A DNA stretch of 64,000 bases from Mesonia sp. HuA40. Its GTDB lineage: Bacteria; Bacteroidota; Bacteroidia; Flavobacteriales; Flavobacteriaceae. Position 1 is the stretch's first letter; each line of letters opens with the position of its first letter. Made by a program: the position numbers and the translations under genes. The notes beneath the pieces were generated by a model that saw only the letters and a program-made list of their open reading frames with translations, was not told where the DNA came from and searched no databases. Shown piece after piece: positions 16,767 to 26,469 of the stretch. The DNA is taken from positions 1 to 64,000 of the forward strand of contig NZ_VRLT01000005.1 in the NCBI RefSeq assembly GCF_008017835.1, given 5' to 3'.

Positions 16767-19094
16767 TTAGAACCTGTTTTGCCCTTGAATTCCAACCACG
16801 AAAGCACCTTGTATACCCGCTTCACGAACAACCAACTTATATTGATCTGCTTCCTCTCTAGTTTTAAATAACTTAGAGAAATATCTTCGTAGCCCATCGG
16901 GATAAACATGGTTAAATACACCAGAAACTTCATTAAAACCAACCAAAGGATTGTTTTTATTTACGGCTGCGATTTGAACGGTATAATAAATCTCATTACC
17001 AGTAAAATCGTAAGTTGTAGTGAGCTCCTTATTTTCTGCTTTGTCTTTTATTTGCTGACTTTCTTGCTGACGTTTACTGATATTTTTTCTTAAAATCTCT
17101 GGGGTTTCATTATCATTTAATATGATAAATTCTGACCTACGATTTAATTGATGTTCTTGTTCTGAGCAAGGTATGTTGTTTTCACAATGATTAATTAATT
17201 GTGTTTCGCCATAACCCTTTCCTGATATTCGTCCTGAAGATATACCTTGTTTGCGAAGGTATGATACGGTTGCTTTTGCTCTTTTTTCTGATAACAACAT
17301 ATTGTAGGCATCTCCTGCTCTACTGTCGGTATGCGATCGGATATCAATTTTCATCTCAGGATACTTTTTAAGTACTGCAACGATTTTTTGTAATTCCACC
17401 TCAGCATCTGCTCTTATCTGACTATCATCTAAATCAAAATAAATAGGGTCGAGTTGCAGCAGACTTCTTAAATCATCTCCTTTTCCCGCTTTAGTTACGC
17501 CCAAGGTTGAATTACCACCTTTCTCTACATTCAATGGAAGATCAAAATTTTTCTCAAATTCAGAACCTGATTTTAAGAGCTTCTCATCTGTTTTGAATTG
17601 ATTTTTTGAAACTCGTATAATATAACGTGTATCGCAATCAAGAGTAAATTCATAGCCTCCTTCATCATCTGTAACCGTTTCATCTAGGAAAGTTAAATTT
17701 TCATCATACAACTCTACTTTCACTCCTGCAATGGGTTGTTGGTTCTCGGTTTGCGTAATTACTCCACTCACATATTGTTGACAGGCGGTTATTAAATCCT
17801 CTTTTTGAGTGAAATGATAAATATCATCTTCGCCTAATCCGCCTGGACGGTTACTAGCAAAAAAACCTTTTTTGCTTCCTTCTGTAAATACGAAGCTAAA
17901 ATCATCTTTTGAACTGTTTACAGGCGCACCAACATTAAAAACTTCGCCAAATGTATCATCCTCTTTCAAAACGGTCACAAATATATCTAGACCTCCTAGA
18001 CCAATATGCCCATCACTGGCAAAATAAAGCTCATTTTTATCTGAAAAGTATGGGAAGGTTTCCCTGGCTTCTGTATTAATGTGCTCGCCTAAATTTACAG
18101 GATCTCCAAAGCCGTCAGCTAAAATTTCGACAAAATAAATATCGGACATTCCTCTAGTACCTGGCATATCTGAAGCGAAAAATAACTTAGTCTCGTCTTT
18201 ATTCAAGGTAGGATGAGCTACGGAATAGTTATCATTATTAAAGGGTAACTCCTCTGGTGTTCCCCAAGGGGCATCTATACTTTCACGTTCTGATTTATAT
18301 ATTTTTAAAAAATTGATTCCCTCTTCACTTTTTCCGTATTTTTTCTTGTTGTAATTATTTCGGGTAAAATAGAGCGTTAAGCGATCTTTTGTCATACAAG
18401 CCGAAGATTCGTGGAATTTTGAATTAATGGTTTCTTCAAATGGGGTTGGCTCGCTCACAATTTGATTATCTTCATTAAGCTTTACAAAATATAAGTCTAA
18501 GTAAGGTTGTTTATTCCATTCATGAACCCTTTTTACTGTAGAAGCAACTTCCTTATTGGATGCAAAAATCAACAAACTATCAACCACTTGGGGCGAAAAG
18601 TCTGATAACTTTGAATTGATATTAGCCAATTCAATTTCAAATTTTCCAGACTGCAATTCAATTAATTCGAGGTAATTTCGTTCTCCCTTTAAAAGTTCAA
18701 CCCGCGAATCATTTTCTTTTAATTTTTCAAATTCTAGAAGCACCGAATCCGATTTTTTGTACTGTTCATTACTTTTTAAAGCCATGGCATATCTGAACAA
18801 ATAACTCTCATCTAGATTTTCTGACTTCAATCCATAGAGCTTTTCATACCAGTTGAGTGCTTGAGTAAGTTCTCCGTTAAAATAATAAGAGTCCCCAAGT
18901 TTTTTAAAAAGGTTTTCAGACTCATAGCCCGCTTTTGCCACTTCTAAGTATATTTCTCGAGCATCTATAAAGGCATACCTATCGAACATTTTATCTGCTT
19001 CTTTTAACTTATCTTCTTGAGCCAATAATGAGCTTTGAAAGAAGAAGGTGAAAAGAAAAAGTAAGTAAGTGATATTTTGCATTTTCATAACCAT
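16767..19094 (-). CDS. OmpA-family protein with TPR, PD40, CarboxypepD-like and SPOR-like regions
   Basis: Probably an envelope protein that links outer membrane machinery to peptidoglycan. The 775-residue protein starts with a signal peptide, then TPR-like helices (about 25-125). PD40/WD40-like beta-propeller blades follow (about 200-440; repeated LFFASD, LYFASDGHIGLGG and FFASNRPGGLGEDD motifs). A CarboxypepD-type sandwich (about 450-515) and an OmpA peptidoglycan-binding domain come next (about 560-670; YFDLDDSQIR, RSHTDSRAGDAYN, NRRSEFII). The last 75 residues resemble a SPOR domain (YYTVQIAAVNK). It lies 4 bases after the PorP/SprF gene, third in an adhesin operon. ATG 19094, 19088 and 19082 are all possible starts. 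Confidence 0.9.
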   Translation of the reverse strand: MVMKMQNITYLLFLFTFFFQSSLLAQEDKLKEADKMFDRYAFIDAREIYLEVAKAGYESENLFKKLGDSYYFNGELTQALNWYEKLYGLKSENLDESYLFRYAMALKSNEQYKKSDSVLLEFEKLKENDSRVELLKGERNYLELIELQSGKFEIELANINSKLSDFSPQVVDSLLIFASNKEVASTVKRVHEWNKQPYLDLYFVKLNEDNQIVSEPTPFEETINSKFHESSACMTKDRLTLYFTRNNYNKKKYGKSEEGINFLKIYKSERESIDAPWGTPEELPFNNDNYSVAHPTLNKDETKLFFASDMPGTRGMSDIYFVEILADGFGDPVNLGEHINTEARETFPYFSDKNELYFASDGHIGLGGLDIFVTVLKEDDTFGEVFNVGAPVNSSKDDFSFVFTEGSKKGFFASNRPGGLGEDDIYHFTQKEDLITACQQYVSGVITQTENQQPIAGVKVELYDENLTFLDETVTDDEGGYEFTLDCDTRYIIRVSKNQFKTDEKLLKSGSEFEKNFDLPLNVEKGGNSTLGVTKAGKGDDLRSLLQLDPIYFDLDDSQIRADAEVELQKIVAVLKKYPEMKIDIRSHTDSRAGDAYNMLLSEKRAKATVSYLRKQGISSGRISGKGYGETQLINHCENNIPCSEQEHQLNRRSEFIILNDNETPEILRKNISKRQQESQQIKDKAENKELTTTYDFTGNEIYYTVQIAAVNKNNPLVGFNEVSGVFNHVYPDGLRRYFSKLFKTREEADQYKLVVREAGIQGAFVVGIQGQNRF

Positions 19095-19098
19095 TTTT

Positions 19099-20028
19099 TT
19101 AGAAGAATCGTGGCGTTAGCATTTTGTTGTATTTCTTGAATAATTCAAATCTCAAAAAGGCTTCTAAGCTACCATTGTTGTAGGCTGAATATGAAGTTGT
19201 TTCCATATCGTAGGCAACACCTATTAACCAGGAGTCTGAAATTTGAAATGCAGCCAGTGCACTTATAGCCGAATCCCAACGGTAAGCGACTCCTAGCGTA
19301 AATTTATCATACAACAAGAAGTTTGTAGAAACATCTATTTGCAAGGGAGAGCCCGTTGTAATTTTTGATAGTAAAGTAGGCTTAAATTTTAAATTAGGAG
19401 AAACTTGCCAAACATAACCCCCTGTTAGATAAAAAGAAGCCTTTTCTTTTACCAATGTTTTCGAATTAGAATTATTGGATTGATCAAAATGTTCGGTTTC
19501 AACCAAATTTGGAACGCTAATTCCAACATAATAATTTTCATCATATAGCATGGCACCTAAACCGAATTGTGGCGAAAACTTCTTATCAATATTTTCGGCA
19601 AAGTTGGGATCATTAGGGTCTCTAATTGACAATTTATTAAAATCTACATCGAGTAAATTTGCTCCCAATTGCAAACCGAAGTTAAGCCTCAAACTTCGAT
19701 TAAGAAAAATACCGTAGCTATAACTTGCTTGAATAGTATTTTCTTGCATTGGCCCTACCTCATCACGCATAATATTTAAGCCTACACTCATAGTCTCATT
19801 TATCGGGCTATGACCACTTAAATGCTGTGTGGTTGGAGCTCCTTGTACGCCCAACCATTGTGAACGATGCATTAGAACGGCACTAAGCACATCTCGACTA
19901 CCAGCATAGGCCGGGTTAAAGCTAAGCGGATTGTACATATATTGTGTAAATTGCGCGTCTTGCTGTGCATTACTAAATGGTACAACAAGCACCATACTTA
20001 TGATTAAAAGAAAAATATTCTTGTTCAT
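19099..20028 (-). CDS. PorP/SprF family type IX secretion membrane protein
   Basis: An outer membrane beta-barrel protein of the PorP/SprF family. In F. johnsoniae SprF is needed to secrete or attach the adhesin SprB, and homologues are typically paired with type B sorting-domain substrates. The 309-residue protein has a signal peptide and the hallmark start QQDAQFTQYMYNPLSFNPAYAGSRD. GAMLYDENYYVGISVPNL and FTLGVAYRW segments follow. It sits 9 bases after the repeat adhesin gene and 4 bases before the OmpA gene. It is very likely the cognate partner of that adhesin. Confidence 0.95.
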   Translation of the reverse strand: MNKNIFLLIISMVLVVPFSNAQQDAQFTQYMYNPLSFNPAYAGSRDVLSAVLMHRSQWLGVQGAPTTQHLSGHSPINETMSVGLNIMRDEVGPMQENTIQASYSYGIFLNRSLRLNFGLQLGANLLDVDFNKLSIRDPNDPNFAENIDKKFSPQFGLGAMLYDENYYVGISVPNLVETEHFDQSNNSNSKTLVKEKASFYLTGGYVWQVSPNLKFKPTLLSKITTGSPLQIDVSTNFLLYDKFTLGVAYRWDSAISALAAFQISDSWLIGVAYDMETTSYSAYNNGSLEAFLRFELFKKYNKMLTPRFF

Positions 20029-20037
20029 ACTACTTTA

Positions 20038-23000
20038 TTAATTGATGTACAAATAACCGTCTAAATCTCGCTCTTGATTATTACTGTCTTTATACTTTAA
20101 GGTATAAAAGTAAGTTCCTGAAGGTAATTTTTCATCCTTATTAAGGGTGGCTCTGCCCTGACTAAAGCCGGTAAAAAACTTATTGTCTTGTCCATAACCT
20201 TTCGCTTCATAGACCAACACTCCCCAACGATTAAACACCTTCAATTCATTATCAGGATAACGTTCGATACCCTGAATAATAAGTACGTCATTTTTACCAT
20301 CGCCATTAGGAGAAATAGCATTGTATACGTGTAAAGGTTCTAGATGATAACCGTTTTTCTCGAAAATTGGTGCATGTTTTAGTAATGTAAAACTACTAGG
20401 ATTACTCCCCTCTGTTTGATACGAATAGGAGGGAAAATTAGGACTATCTACATCTATATAAGACAATATTTGTCCTGTAAATATCTCTTCTTCCCATTCT
20501 CCTTGACTATCTGTTTGTACTTGAATCATATTTCCTTGACCATCGGTGATTTGTACCGGAATGTTTGGAATACCTGGTTCGTTGATATCTTGGGTTCCGT
20601 TACCGTTTACATCCAAGTAAACAATCCCTCCAAAAACTTCAACTTCATTACCCGTGGTGTAAAATCCGTCAGGCACTTCACTGGTAGTATTGTTTGCCAC
20701 TACTACGGTAAGCGTCGGGTTTGTTCCTTGGGTTTGTACCGCACCAGCAGGAAAATCTGGATCTGTAGTTTGAATTTCGCTACGGGTTATACCCTCTGGT
20801 AGGCTAACACTCCAATTTCCGGCAGCATCGGTAACCAAGGTTTGTTGTATACCCAATGCATCGGTTATTTCTACATCAATATTAGGCAAGTCGGGTTCGC
20901 CGGCATCTTGTGTGCCATTATTATTTGAATCCTCATACAAATGACCTTGAAGCATTCCAAATTGGGTATTAGGCACAAAGAAACCATCTGGCACTTCGCT
21001 TGTAGAAGTATTTTGTACCACTACAGTTATTGTTGGATTTGATCCCTCGGTCTGAACCACATTCGCAGGCATATCTGGATCGGTTAAGACTATATCTGAA
21101 GTGGTTAAACCTTCTGGCACCGTTACCTTCCAATCTCCATTAGCATCTGTAGTAATTACTTGTATTATACCATTCACATCTATGATTTGCACATCTACAT
21201 TAGGTAAATTAGGTTCTCCAGTATCCTGAGTTGCATTATTATTACTATCAAAATAAATATGCCCTGTTAACTCGCCGAGAGGTAAGTTTGAATCTGTAAA
21301 GCCATCGGGAGTCTCAGCTGTTACGGTATTGGCTACTACGTTAGTTGTTGTAGGATCAGTACCTTGGGTTTGCACAAAACCAGGTGGTAAGTCGGCATTG
21401 TTAATGTTTGAGGTCGCAGTCCCTGCATTTACCACTACCAACCAATCTCCATTGGCGTCGGTAACCGTATTATAAGTTAAGTTTGCTGCATCTTGAACGA
21501 TAATTCCAACATTTGAAAAATCGGGTTCACCACTATCCTGGGTTCCGTTACCATTTACATCGTGATATACATGACCTTGTAAAGTTCCTGTTGCTTGATT
21601 TGTAAATGAAAAACCATCGGGTGTTTCGCTTATCGTATTATTGGCAGTAACAGCGGTGACGCTAGGGTCTGTACCTTCGGTTTGAATTGCACCAGCAGGG
21701 AAATCAGGGTCACTTCTATCAATAGCCGATTGTGTATTACCGGCTGGCACGTTTACACTCCAATCTCCCGTAGTATTGGTGGTTACCACTTGAATTATTC
21801 CTTGCGAATCGGTTATTACCACATCTACATAACTTAAATCGGGCTCACCGGCATCTTGAGTTCCGTTTCCGTTGCTATCAAAATATAGATGCCCCTGTAG
21901 CGTACCTAAATTTTGAGCTGGCAGATAAAATCCGTCTGGAATTTCATTCAAAACATTATTCGCTGTAACGGCGGTAGTGGTAGGATTCGTACCTTGGGTT
22001 TGAACGGCTCCTACTAAAAAATCTGGATCGTTAACATCTATTAAAGAAGTTGTACTTCCCACTGGAGTGGTAATAGACCAATCTCCAGTTGTATTAGTAG
22101 TTACCACCGTAGTATTACCCAAGCTATTGGTTATCTGAACATCTACATTGGGTAGATTAGGTTCTCCCCCATCTTGAACACCGTTATTATTTTGGTCGTG
22201 GTACAAGTGGCCTAGCAGTGTGCCCTCCGCAAAGAAACCATCATTGGTATTGGGTCCGTCATCGCTTGTAATTTGACCTGTCACAATAGTGCTTGTTGTA
22301 GGATCTGTTCCTTCGGTTTGCACCACCCCGTTTGGCAAATCACTATTCTCAATATCTGACACTGCAGTACCTGCTGGCAAATTAACAGACCAGTCTCCGT
22401 TTCCATCAGTGGTAATTACTTGAGTTGTATTAAACACATCGGTAATATTTACCCTAAGGTTTGCAATACCTGTTTCTTGATTGTCTTGGGTACCGTTACC
22501 ATTGGCATCAAAGTAAACTCTACCCTCTAAGGTACCTACTTCATAAAATCCATCATTTACTGTAGTCCCATCATCGCTTACCACTGTATTCAAAGTAACA
22601 AAACTTGTGGTAGGATTGGTTCCTTCTGTCTGTATAGCACCAGTAGGAAAATCGGGATCATTTACATCTATAAAAGCGGTAGTATTCCCAATAGGAACCA
22701 TAGCACTCCAATTTCCAGCGGCATCTGTAACCACAACCAGGTTAGTACCTAAAGAAGTTGTAATGTTTACATCTACATTTGCCAAATCTGGTTCTGTAGG
22801 GTCTTGACTTCCATTTCCATTTTTATCAAGATAAGCATGCCCCTCTAGTGTACCTGATTCAAAAAAACCATCATTTAACACTCCATCATCGCTAACCGTT
22901 TGATTGTTCACCACCATGGTTGTAGTAGGATTAGTTCCTTCGGTTTGTACCGCTCCTGTGGGGAAATCGGTATCATTAACATCTATAGTAGAGGTAGCAT

Positions 23001-23910
23001 TTCCTGCTGGCAAAATAACCGACCAGTTTCCGTTTGCATCAGTAATTAAGGCATGAGTAATTCCCAAAGCATCAACAACGTTCACATCGATATTGGCTAA
23101 ATCTGGTTCACTTGTGTCTTGTGTTCCGTTACCGTTTACATCTAAATAAAGATGCCCTTCTAATATACCTTGTTCATAAAAACCATCATTTTCGGTAAAA
23201 GTATTGGTATTATTGATTACCGTAAAAGGTGTAGGATCTGTTCCTTCGGTTTGTATAGCCCCTGTGGGGAAGTCGGGGTCGTTATCATCTATATCAATAC
23301 TTACGTTTACAGCTGCAACCGTAGCTAGCCAGTCTCCATTGGCATCTGTACTCACACTGGTAACTTGCCCAAAAGTATCGGTAATGTTTATGGTTACATT
23401 AGGCATATCGGGTTCGCCTGAATCTTGCGATCCATTACCATTTACATCAAAATATAAATGACCATTTATTTGACCTTCAAAATAAAAACCATCATTATCG
23501 GTAAAATTATCGACATTGGCAACAGCATTAATGGTTTGAGGATTGGTACCTTCTGTTTGAATATATCCCGGAGGTAAATCAGTATTATCAATAGCAATAG
23601 TGGTTGGCCCCGGTTCTATAACCGCTATCCAATCGCCATTGGCATCGGTTGAAACAGCTTGAGAAATAGTTACCCCAAAAATTAAAACATCTACATTAGG
23701 GATACCATTCTCAAACGGATCTTGGGTACCATTATTATTAGCATCTCGATAAATTCTACCCGATACCGTGGTAGTGGCAAATATGCTGTTGTTTCCTAAA
23801 ATAATAGCGTCTATGCTAAAAATTGACGGCGGTTGTTGTTGCTGAGAGTAAGTAAAATCAAAAACAAATAAGAAAAAGAGTAAAAACAGAACTCGTAAAA
23901 ACACCTTCAT
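20038..23910 (-). CDS. Large SdrD_B-like repeat adhesin with type B T9SS sorting domain
   Basis: A predicted surface protein of 1290 residues from ATG 23910 (signal peptide with a long phenylalanine-rich core, ending TYSQQ). It contains 11 tandem repeats of about 100 residues. Each opens with a GHLYxDxNGNGTQDxGEPDLPNV-type segment, in which the spaced Asp/Asn/Glu residues suggest calcium binding. Each closes with a QTEGTxP motif. The last ~95 residues form the gliding motility-associated C-terminal (type B) sorting domain: AISPNGDGKNDVL, KVFNRWGVLVYE, SGTYFYTL. An in-frame GTG at 23955 is rejected because a -7-like TACTTTAG (23956-23963) directly abuts it. It leads an operon with its SprF-like exporter and an OmpA protein. 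The ligand is unknown. Confidence 0.93.
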   Translation of the reverse strand: MKVFLRVLFLLFFLFVFDFTYSQQQQPPSIFSIDAIILGNNSIFATTTVSGRIYRDANNNGTQDPFENGIPNVDVLIFGVTISQAVSTDANGDWIAVIEPGPTTIAIDNTDLPPGYIQTEGTNPQTINAVANVDNFTDNDGFYFEGQINGHLYFDVNGNGSQDSGEPDMPNVTINITDTFGQVTSVSTDANGDWLATVAAVNVSIDIDDNDPDFPTGAIQTEGTDPTPFTVINNTNTFTENDGFYEQGILEGHLYLDVNGNGTQDTSEPDLANIDVNVVDALGITHALITDANGNWSVILPAGNATSTIDVNDTDFPTGAVQTEGTNPTTTMVVNNQTVSDDGVLNDGFFESGTLEGHAYLDKNGNGSQDPTEPDLANVDVNITTSLGTNLVVVTDAAGNWSAMVPIGNTTAFIDVNDPDFPTGAIQTEGTNPTTSFVTLNTVVSDDGTTVNDGFYEVGTLEGRVYFDANGNGTQDNQETGIANLRVNITDVFNTTQVITTDGNGDWSVNLPAGTAVSDIENSDLPNGVVQTEGTDPTTSTIVTGQITSDDGPNTNDGFFAEGTLLGHLYHDQNNNGVQDGGEPNLPNVDVQITNSLGNTTVVTTNTTGDWSITTPVGSTTSLIDVNDPDFLVGAVQTQGTNPTTTAVTANNVLNEIPDGFYLPAQNLGTLQGHLYFDSNGNGTQDAGEPDLSYVDVVITDSQGIIQVVTTNTTGDWSVNVPAGNTQSAIDRSDPDFPAGAIQTEGTDPSVTAVTANNTISETPDGFSFTNQATGTLQGHVYHDVNGNGTQDSGEPDFSNVGIIVQDAANLTYNTVTDANGDWLVVVNAGTATSNINNADLPPGFVQTQGTDPTTTNVVANTVTAETPDGFTDSNLPLGELTGHIYFDSNNNATQDTGEPNLPNVDVQIIDVNGIIQVITTDANGDWKVTVPEGLTTSDIVLTDPDMPANVVQTEGSNPTITVVVQNTSTSEVPDGFFVPNTQFGMLQGHLYEDSNNNGTQDAGEPDLPNIDVEITDALGIQQTLVTDAAGNWSVSLPEGITRSEIQTTDPDFPAGAVQTQGTNPTLTVVVANNTTSEVPDGFYTTGNEVEVFGGIVYLDVNGNGTQDINEPGIPNIPVQITDGQGNMIQVQTDSQGEWEEEIFTGQILSYIDVDSPNFPSYSYQTEGSNPSSFTLLKHAPIFEKNGYHLEPLHVYNAISPNGDGKNDVLIIQGIERYPDNELKVFNRWGVLVYEAKGYGQDNKFFTGFSQGRATLNKDEKLPSGTYFYTLKYKDSNNQERDLDGYLYIN
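20350..23790 (-). repeat. Eleven tandem ~300-base coding repeats
   Basis: Eleven imperfect repeats of about 300 bases lie inside the adhesin gene, one per SdrD_B-like domain. The most conserved blocks encode NGNGTQD and QTEGTNP. Repeats 6 to 10 share a PDGF-type linker, while repeats 3 to 5 share a SDDG-NDGF linker. This suggests at least two rounds of internal duplication. Confidence 0.85.
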
Positions 23911-24081
23911 ACAGAAAGAAAATTTATTGGTTAGGTTTAATAAAAGCTTATCCACTAAAGTAAAGAAGAATAAAATTATAATTTGGGGTAAAGGTACGCA
24001 TTATTTAATAAAAATTAATTGGTTAAAAGTAACTTACTTTTTTATTATTAATTATAATTAACCAGAATTAAAAACAGTAGG

Positions 24082-24111
24082 TTTCGTTTCAACAAATTTT
24101 AAGTATTTTTG
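24082..24111 (+). promoter_or_regulatory. Promoter of prfC, placed almost at the start codon
   Basis: TTTC (24082-24085), an 18-base spacer and an exact -7 element TATTTTTG (24104-24111) are followed by only four bases and then ATG. The expected transcription start falls at or next to the A of the ATG, so the mRNA may be leaderless. Confidence 0.55.
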
Positions 24112-24115
24112 CCGC

Positions 24116-25702
24116 ATGAAGTTAAAACAAGAAATAAACAAGCGTAGAACCTTTGGTATCGTTTCACATCCTGATGCTGGTAAAACAACGCTTACAGAAA
24201 AATTATTGCTTTTTGGAGGGGCCATTCAAGAGGCTGGAGCGGTAAAATCTAATAAAATAAAAAAAGGCGCCACTAGTGATTTTATGGAAATTGAGCGCCA
24301 ACGTGGTATTTCTGTGGCCACCTCGGTACTAGCTTTTGAATATAAAGATATTAAAATCAATATTCTCGATACGCCGGGTCACAAGGATTTTGCTGAAGAC
24401 ACTTTTAGAACTTTAACTGCCGTAGATAGTGTTATTGTGGTCGTAGATGTAGCTAAAGGTGTCGAAGAACAAACCGAAAAATTGGTTAAAGTTTGCCGTA
24501 TGCGCAAAATACCCATTATTGTTTTCATCAATAAGCTAGACCGAGAAGGAAAAGATGCTTTTGATTTGCTTGATGAAATTGAGCAAAAGTTAGGCTTACA
24601 CGTCACTCCACTAAGTTTTCCTATTGGTATGGGATATGATTTCAAAGGAATCTATAATATCTGGGAGAAAAATGTAAATCTATTTACTGGAGACCCTCGA
24701 AAAGATATTGAGGAAACGGTAGAAATAGATGAAATTGAAAACCCAGAACTCGATGAACTAATTGGCGAAAAACACGCCGAAGAGCTAAGAGATAATTTAG
24801 ACTTGGCCTTAAGCGTTTATCCTGAGTTTGATATTGAAGAATACAGAAAAGCCGATTTACAACCTGTATTTTTTGGTAGTGCTTTAAATAATTTTGGAGT
24901 AAGAGAATTGCTTGATTGTTTTATAAAAATTGCTCCTAGCCCAAGACCCAAAGAAAGCGATACGCGTTTGGTAGAACCTACAGAAGATAAGTTTAGCGGA
25001 TTCGTGTTTAAAATACATGCCAATATGGATCCTAAACACAGAGATAGACTAGCCTTTGTGAAAATTGTCTCGGGAACTTTTGAGCGTAACAAGCCCTATT
25101 TACACGTAAGAAATCAAAAGAAGGTGAAGTTTAGTAGTCCCAATGCCTTTTTTGCAGAGAAAAAAGAAATCGTAGATATTTCATATCCGGGTGACATCGT
25201 AGGCCTGCACGACACAGGCAACTTTAAAATAGGTGACACGCTTACCGAAGGCGAAAAAATGCAATACAAAGGAATACCTAGTTTTAGCCCAGAGCATTTT
25301 AGATACATCAACAATGCAGACCCCATGAAGTCAAAGCAGCTAGAAAAAGGTATTGACCAATTGATGGATGAAGGAGTGGCGCAACTGTTTAAACTCGAGT
25401 TGAATAACCGAAAGGTAATTGGTACTGTAGGCGCCTTACAATTTGAGGTTATACAGTACAGATTGGAACATGAGTATGGGGCAAAATGCAATTATGAAAA
25501 TCTAAACGTGTATAAAGCGCTATGGGTAGAACCCTCTGATGAAAAAAATGAGGAGTTTAAAGAGTTTAAAAGGGTAAAGGCTAAATATTTAGCCAAAGAT
25601 AAAAAGAACCAATTGGTATTTTTAGCCGATTCTGCATTTTCATTGCAAATGACCCAACAAAAATACCCAACAATTAAATTTCATCTCACTTCTGAGTTCT
25701 AA
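24116..25702 (+). CDS. prfC: Peptide chain release factor 3
   Basis: A translational GTPase that removes RF1 and RF2 from the ribosome after termination. The 528-residue length is typical. The G-motifs are SHPDAGKTTL (G1), an effector region with RGISVATSV (G2), DTPGHKDF (G3) and FINKLDREG (G4). RF3-specific domains follow, with KIHANMDPKHRDRLAF and VGALQFEVIQYRLEHEYG. Transcription is from a promoter just before the ATG, and the gene ends in a bidirectional terminator. Confidence 0.97.
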   Translation: MKLKQEINKRRTFGIVSHPDAGKTTLTEKLLLFGGAIQEAGAVKSNKIKKGATSDFMEIERQRGISVATSVLAFEYKDIKINILDTPGHKDFAEDTFRTLTAVDSVIVVVDVAKGVEEQTEKLVKVCRMRKIPIIVFINKLDREGKDAFDLLDEIEQKLGLHVTPLSFPIGMGYDFKGIYNIWEKNVNLFTGDPRKDIEETVEIDEIENPELDELIGEKHAEELRDNLDLALSVYPEFDIEEYRKADLQPVFFGSALNNFGVRELLDCFIKIAPSPRPKESDTRLVEPTEDKFSGFVFKIHANMDPKHRDRLAFVKIVSGTFERNKPYLHVRNQKKVKFSSPNAFFAEKKEIVDISYPGDIVGLHDTGNFKIGDTLTEGEKMQYKGIPSFSPEHFRYINNADPMKSKQLEKGIDQLMDEGVAQLFKLELNNRKVIGTVGALQFEVIQYRLEHEYGAKCNYENLNVYKALWVEPSDEKNEEFKEFKRVKAKYLAKDKKNQLVFLADSAFSLQMTQQKYPTIKFHLTSEF

Positions 25703-25726
25703 ACTCTATTTTAGAAATAAAACTAA

Positions 25727-25757
25727 AAAAAACCTAACTACTGCAGTTAGGTTTTTT
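25727..25757. terminator. Bidirectional terminator between prfC and the tandem T9SS array
   Basis: The arms AAAAAACCTAACT and AGTTAGGTTTTTT (loop of 5) give T-runs on both strands, between two convergent units. Confidence 0.9.
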
Positions 25758-25775
25758 AATTATGGCTTAGATAGC

Positions 25776-26465
25776 TTATTCTATAATGATTTTCTTCATT
25801 TTCTGCCCTATTTCACCCTCAATTTTTACAAAATAAATACCCGGTGAAAGTTGAGATACATTATAACTGCTTTGTGGTTTTTTAAAATGCATTTCTTCTT
25901 TTCCGTTAACGGAAAAAATACGAACTGTTTTAATATTGCTGCCAGCACTTATATCTAATTGAAAACTGCTTGTTGCGGGATTAGGATAAAGATCAACTTC
26001 TAATTTTTCATTGCTAGAAACCCCAAGTTGTTGGTTACGGTATATGGCTTGATCGCCATTGGCGTTAGTTATTGTTAGTTCAATATAATTGGATTTGTAA
26101 CTAAAGACGTAAAAAAATGGATTGTTTGAAAGATTAATGCTAAACATTATTTTTTCATCATATTCTGTTATTTGCCGAGGCAAGCCGTCACAGTCTAAAG
26201 GTGTACTTGCATCATTGATATTAAAAGTTTGGTTTTGACTATAGTTTAATGTTCCTTGAATGGGATAACAGGGTGCATTAAGGGAATAATCTGCACCGTT
26301 AGCAAAATTTGCGAAATAAGAATTACTAAACCCACTGGGTACAAAAAAATCTGTATTGTTAATAACTAATTTCTCTAAATACCAAGTATGATTTTCTAGC
26401 GGGGCTACTTGCGCAAAGCTAGTTAGGCTTAACAAGCAAATAACTAATTTTATGACTGTTTTCAT
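25776..26465 (-). CDS. Tandem T9SS type A exported protein, copy 1 (last in operon)
   Basis: A small secreted or surface protein of unknown role. The 229 residues comprise a signal peptide (ending TSFAQ) and a core of about 130 residues. The type A sorting domain (Por_Secre_tail) starts at about residue 155, with VDLYPNPATSSF, VRIFSVNGKEEM and LSPGIYFVKI. The core opens with ENHTWYLEKLVIN and has two spaced cysteines (PCYPIQG, LDCDG). This pattern is loosely META/HslJ-like (weak inference). The C-terminus GQKMKKIIIE differs from the other three copies. That suggests it keeps the original 3' end while the others arose by duplication. Confidence 0.85.
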   Translation of the reverse strand: MKTVIKLVICLLSLTSFAQVAPLENHTWYLEKLVINNTDFFVPSGFSNSYFANFANGADYSLNAPCYPIQGTLNYSQNQTFNINDASTPLDCDGLPRQITEYDEKIMFSINLSNNPFFYVFSYKSNYIELTITNANGDQAIYRNQQLGVSSNEKLEVDLYPNPATSSFQLDISAGSNIKTVRIFSVNGKEEMHFKKPQSSYNVSQLSPGIYFVKIEGEIGQKMKKIIIE

Positions 26466-26469
26466 AGAA

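Noticed and set aside
16667-16942. A 91-residue open frame on the minus strand
   Set aside because: It overlaps the ends of the OmpA-family gene and idi in another frame and covers the idi promoter; composition is not protein-like.
20350-23790. Regularly spaced repeats that could suggest a CRISPR array
   Set aside because: The period is about 300 bases, the repeats are imperfect and lie in one open frame that encodes a repeated protein domain.
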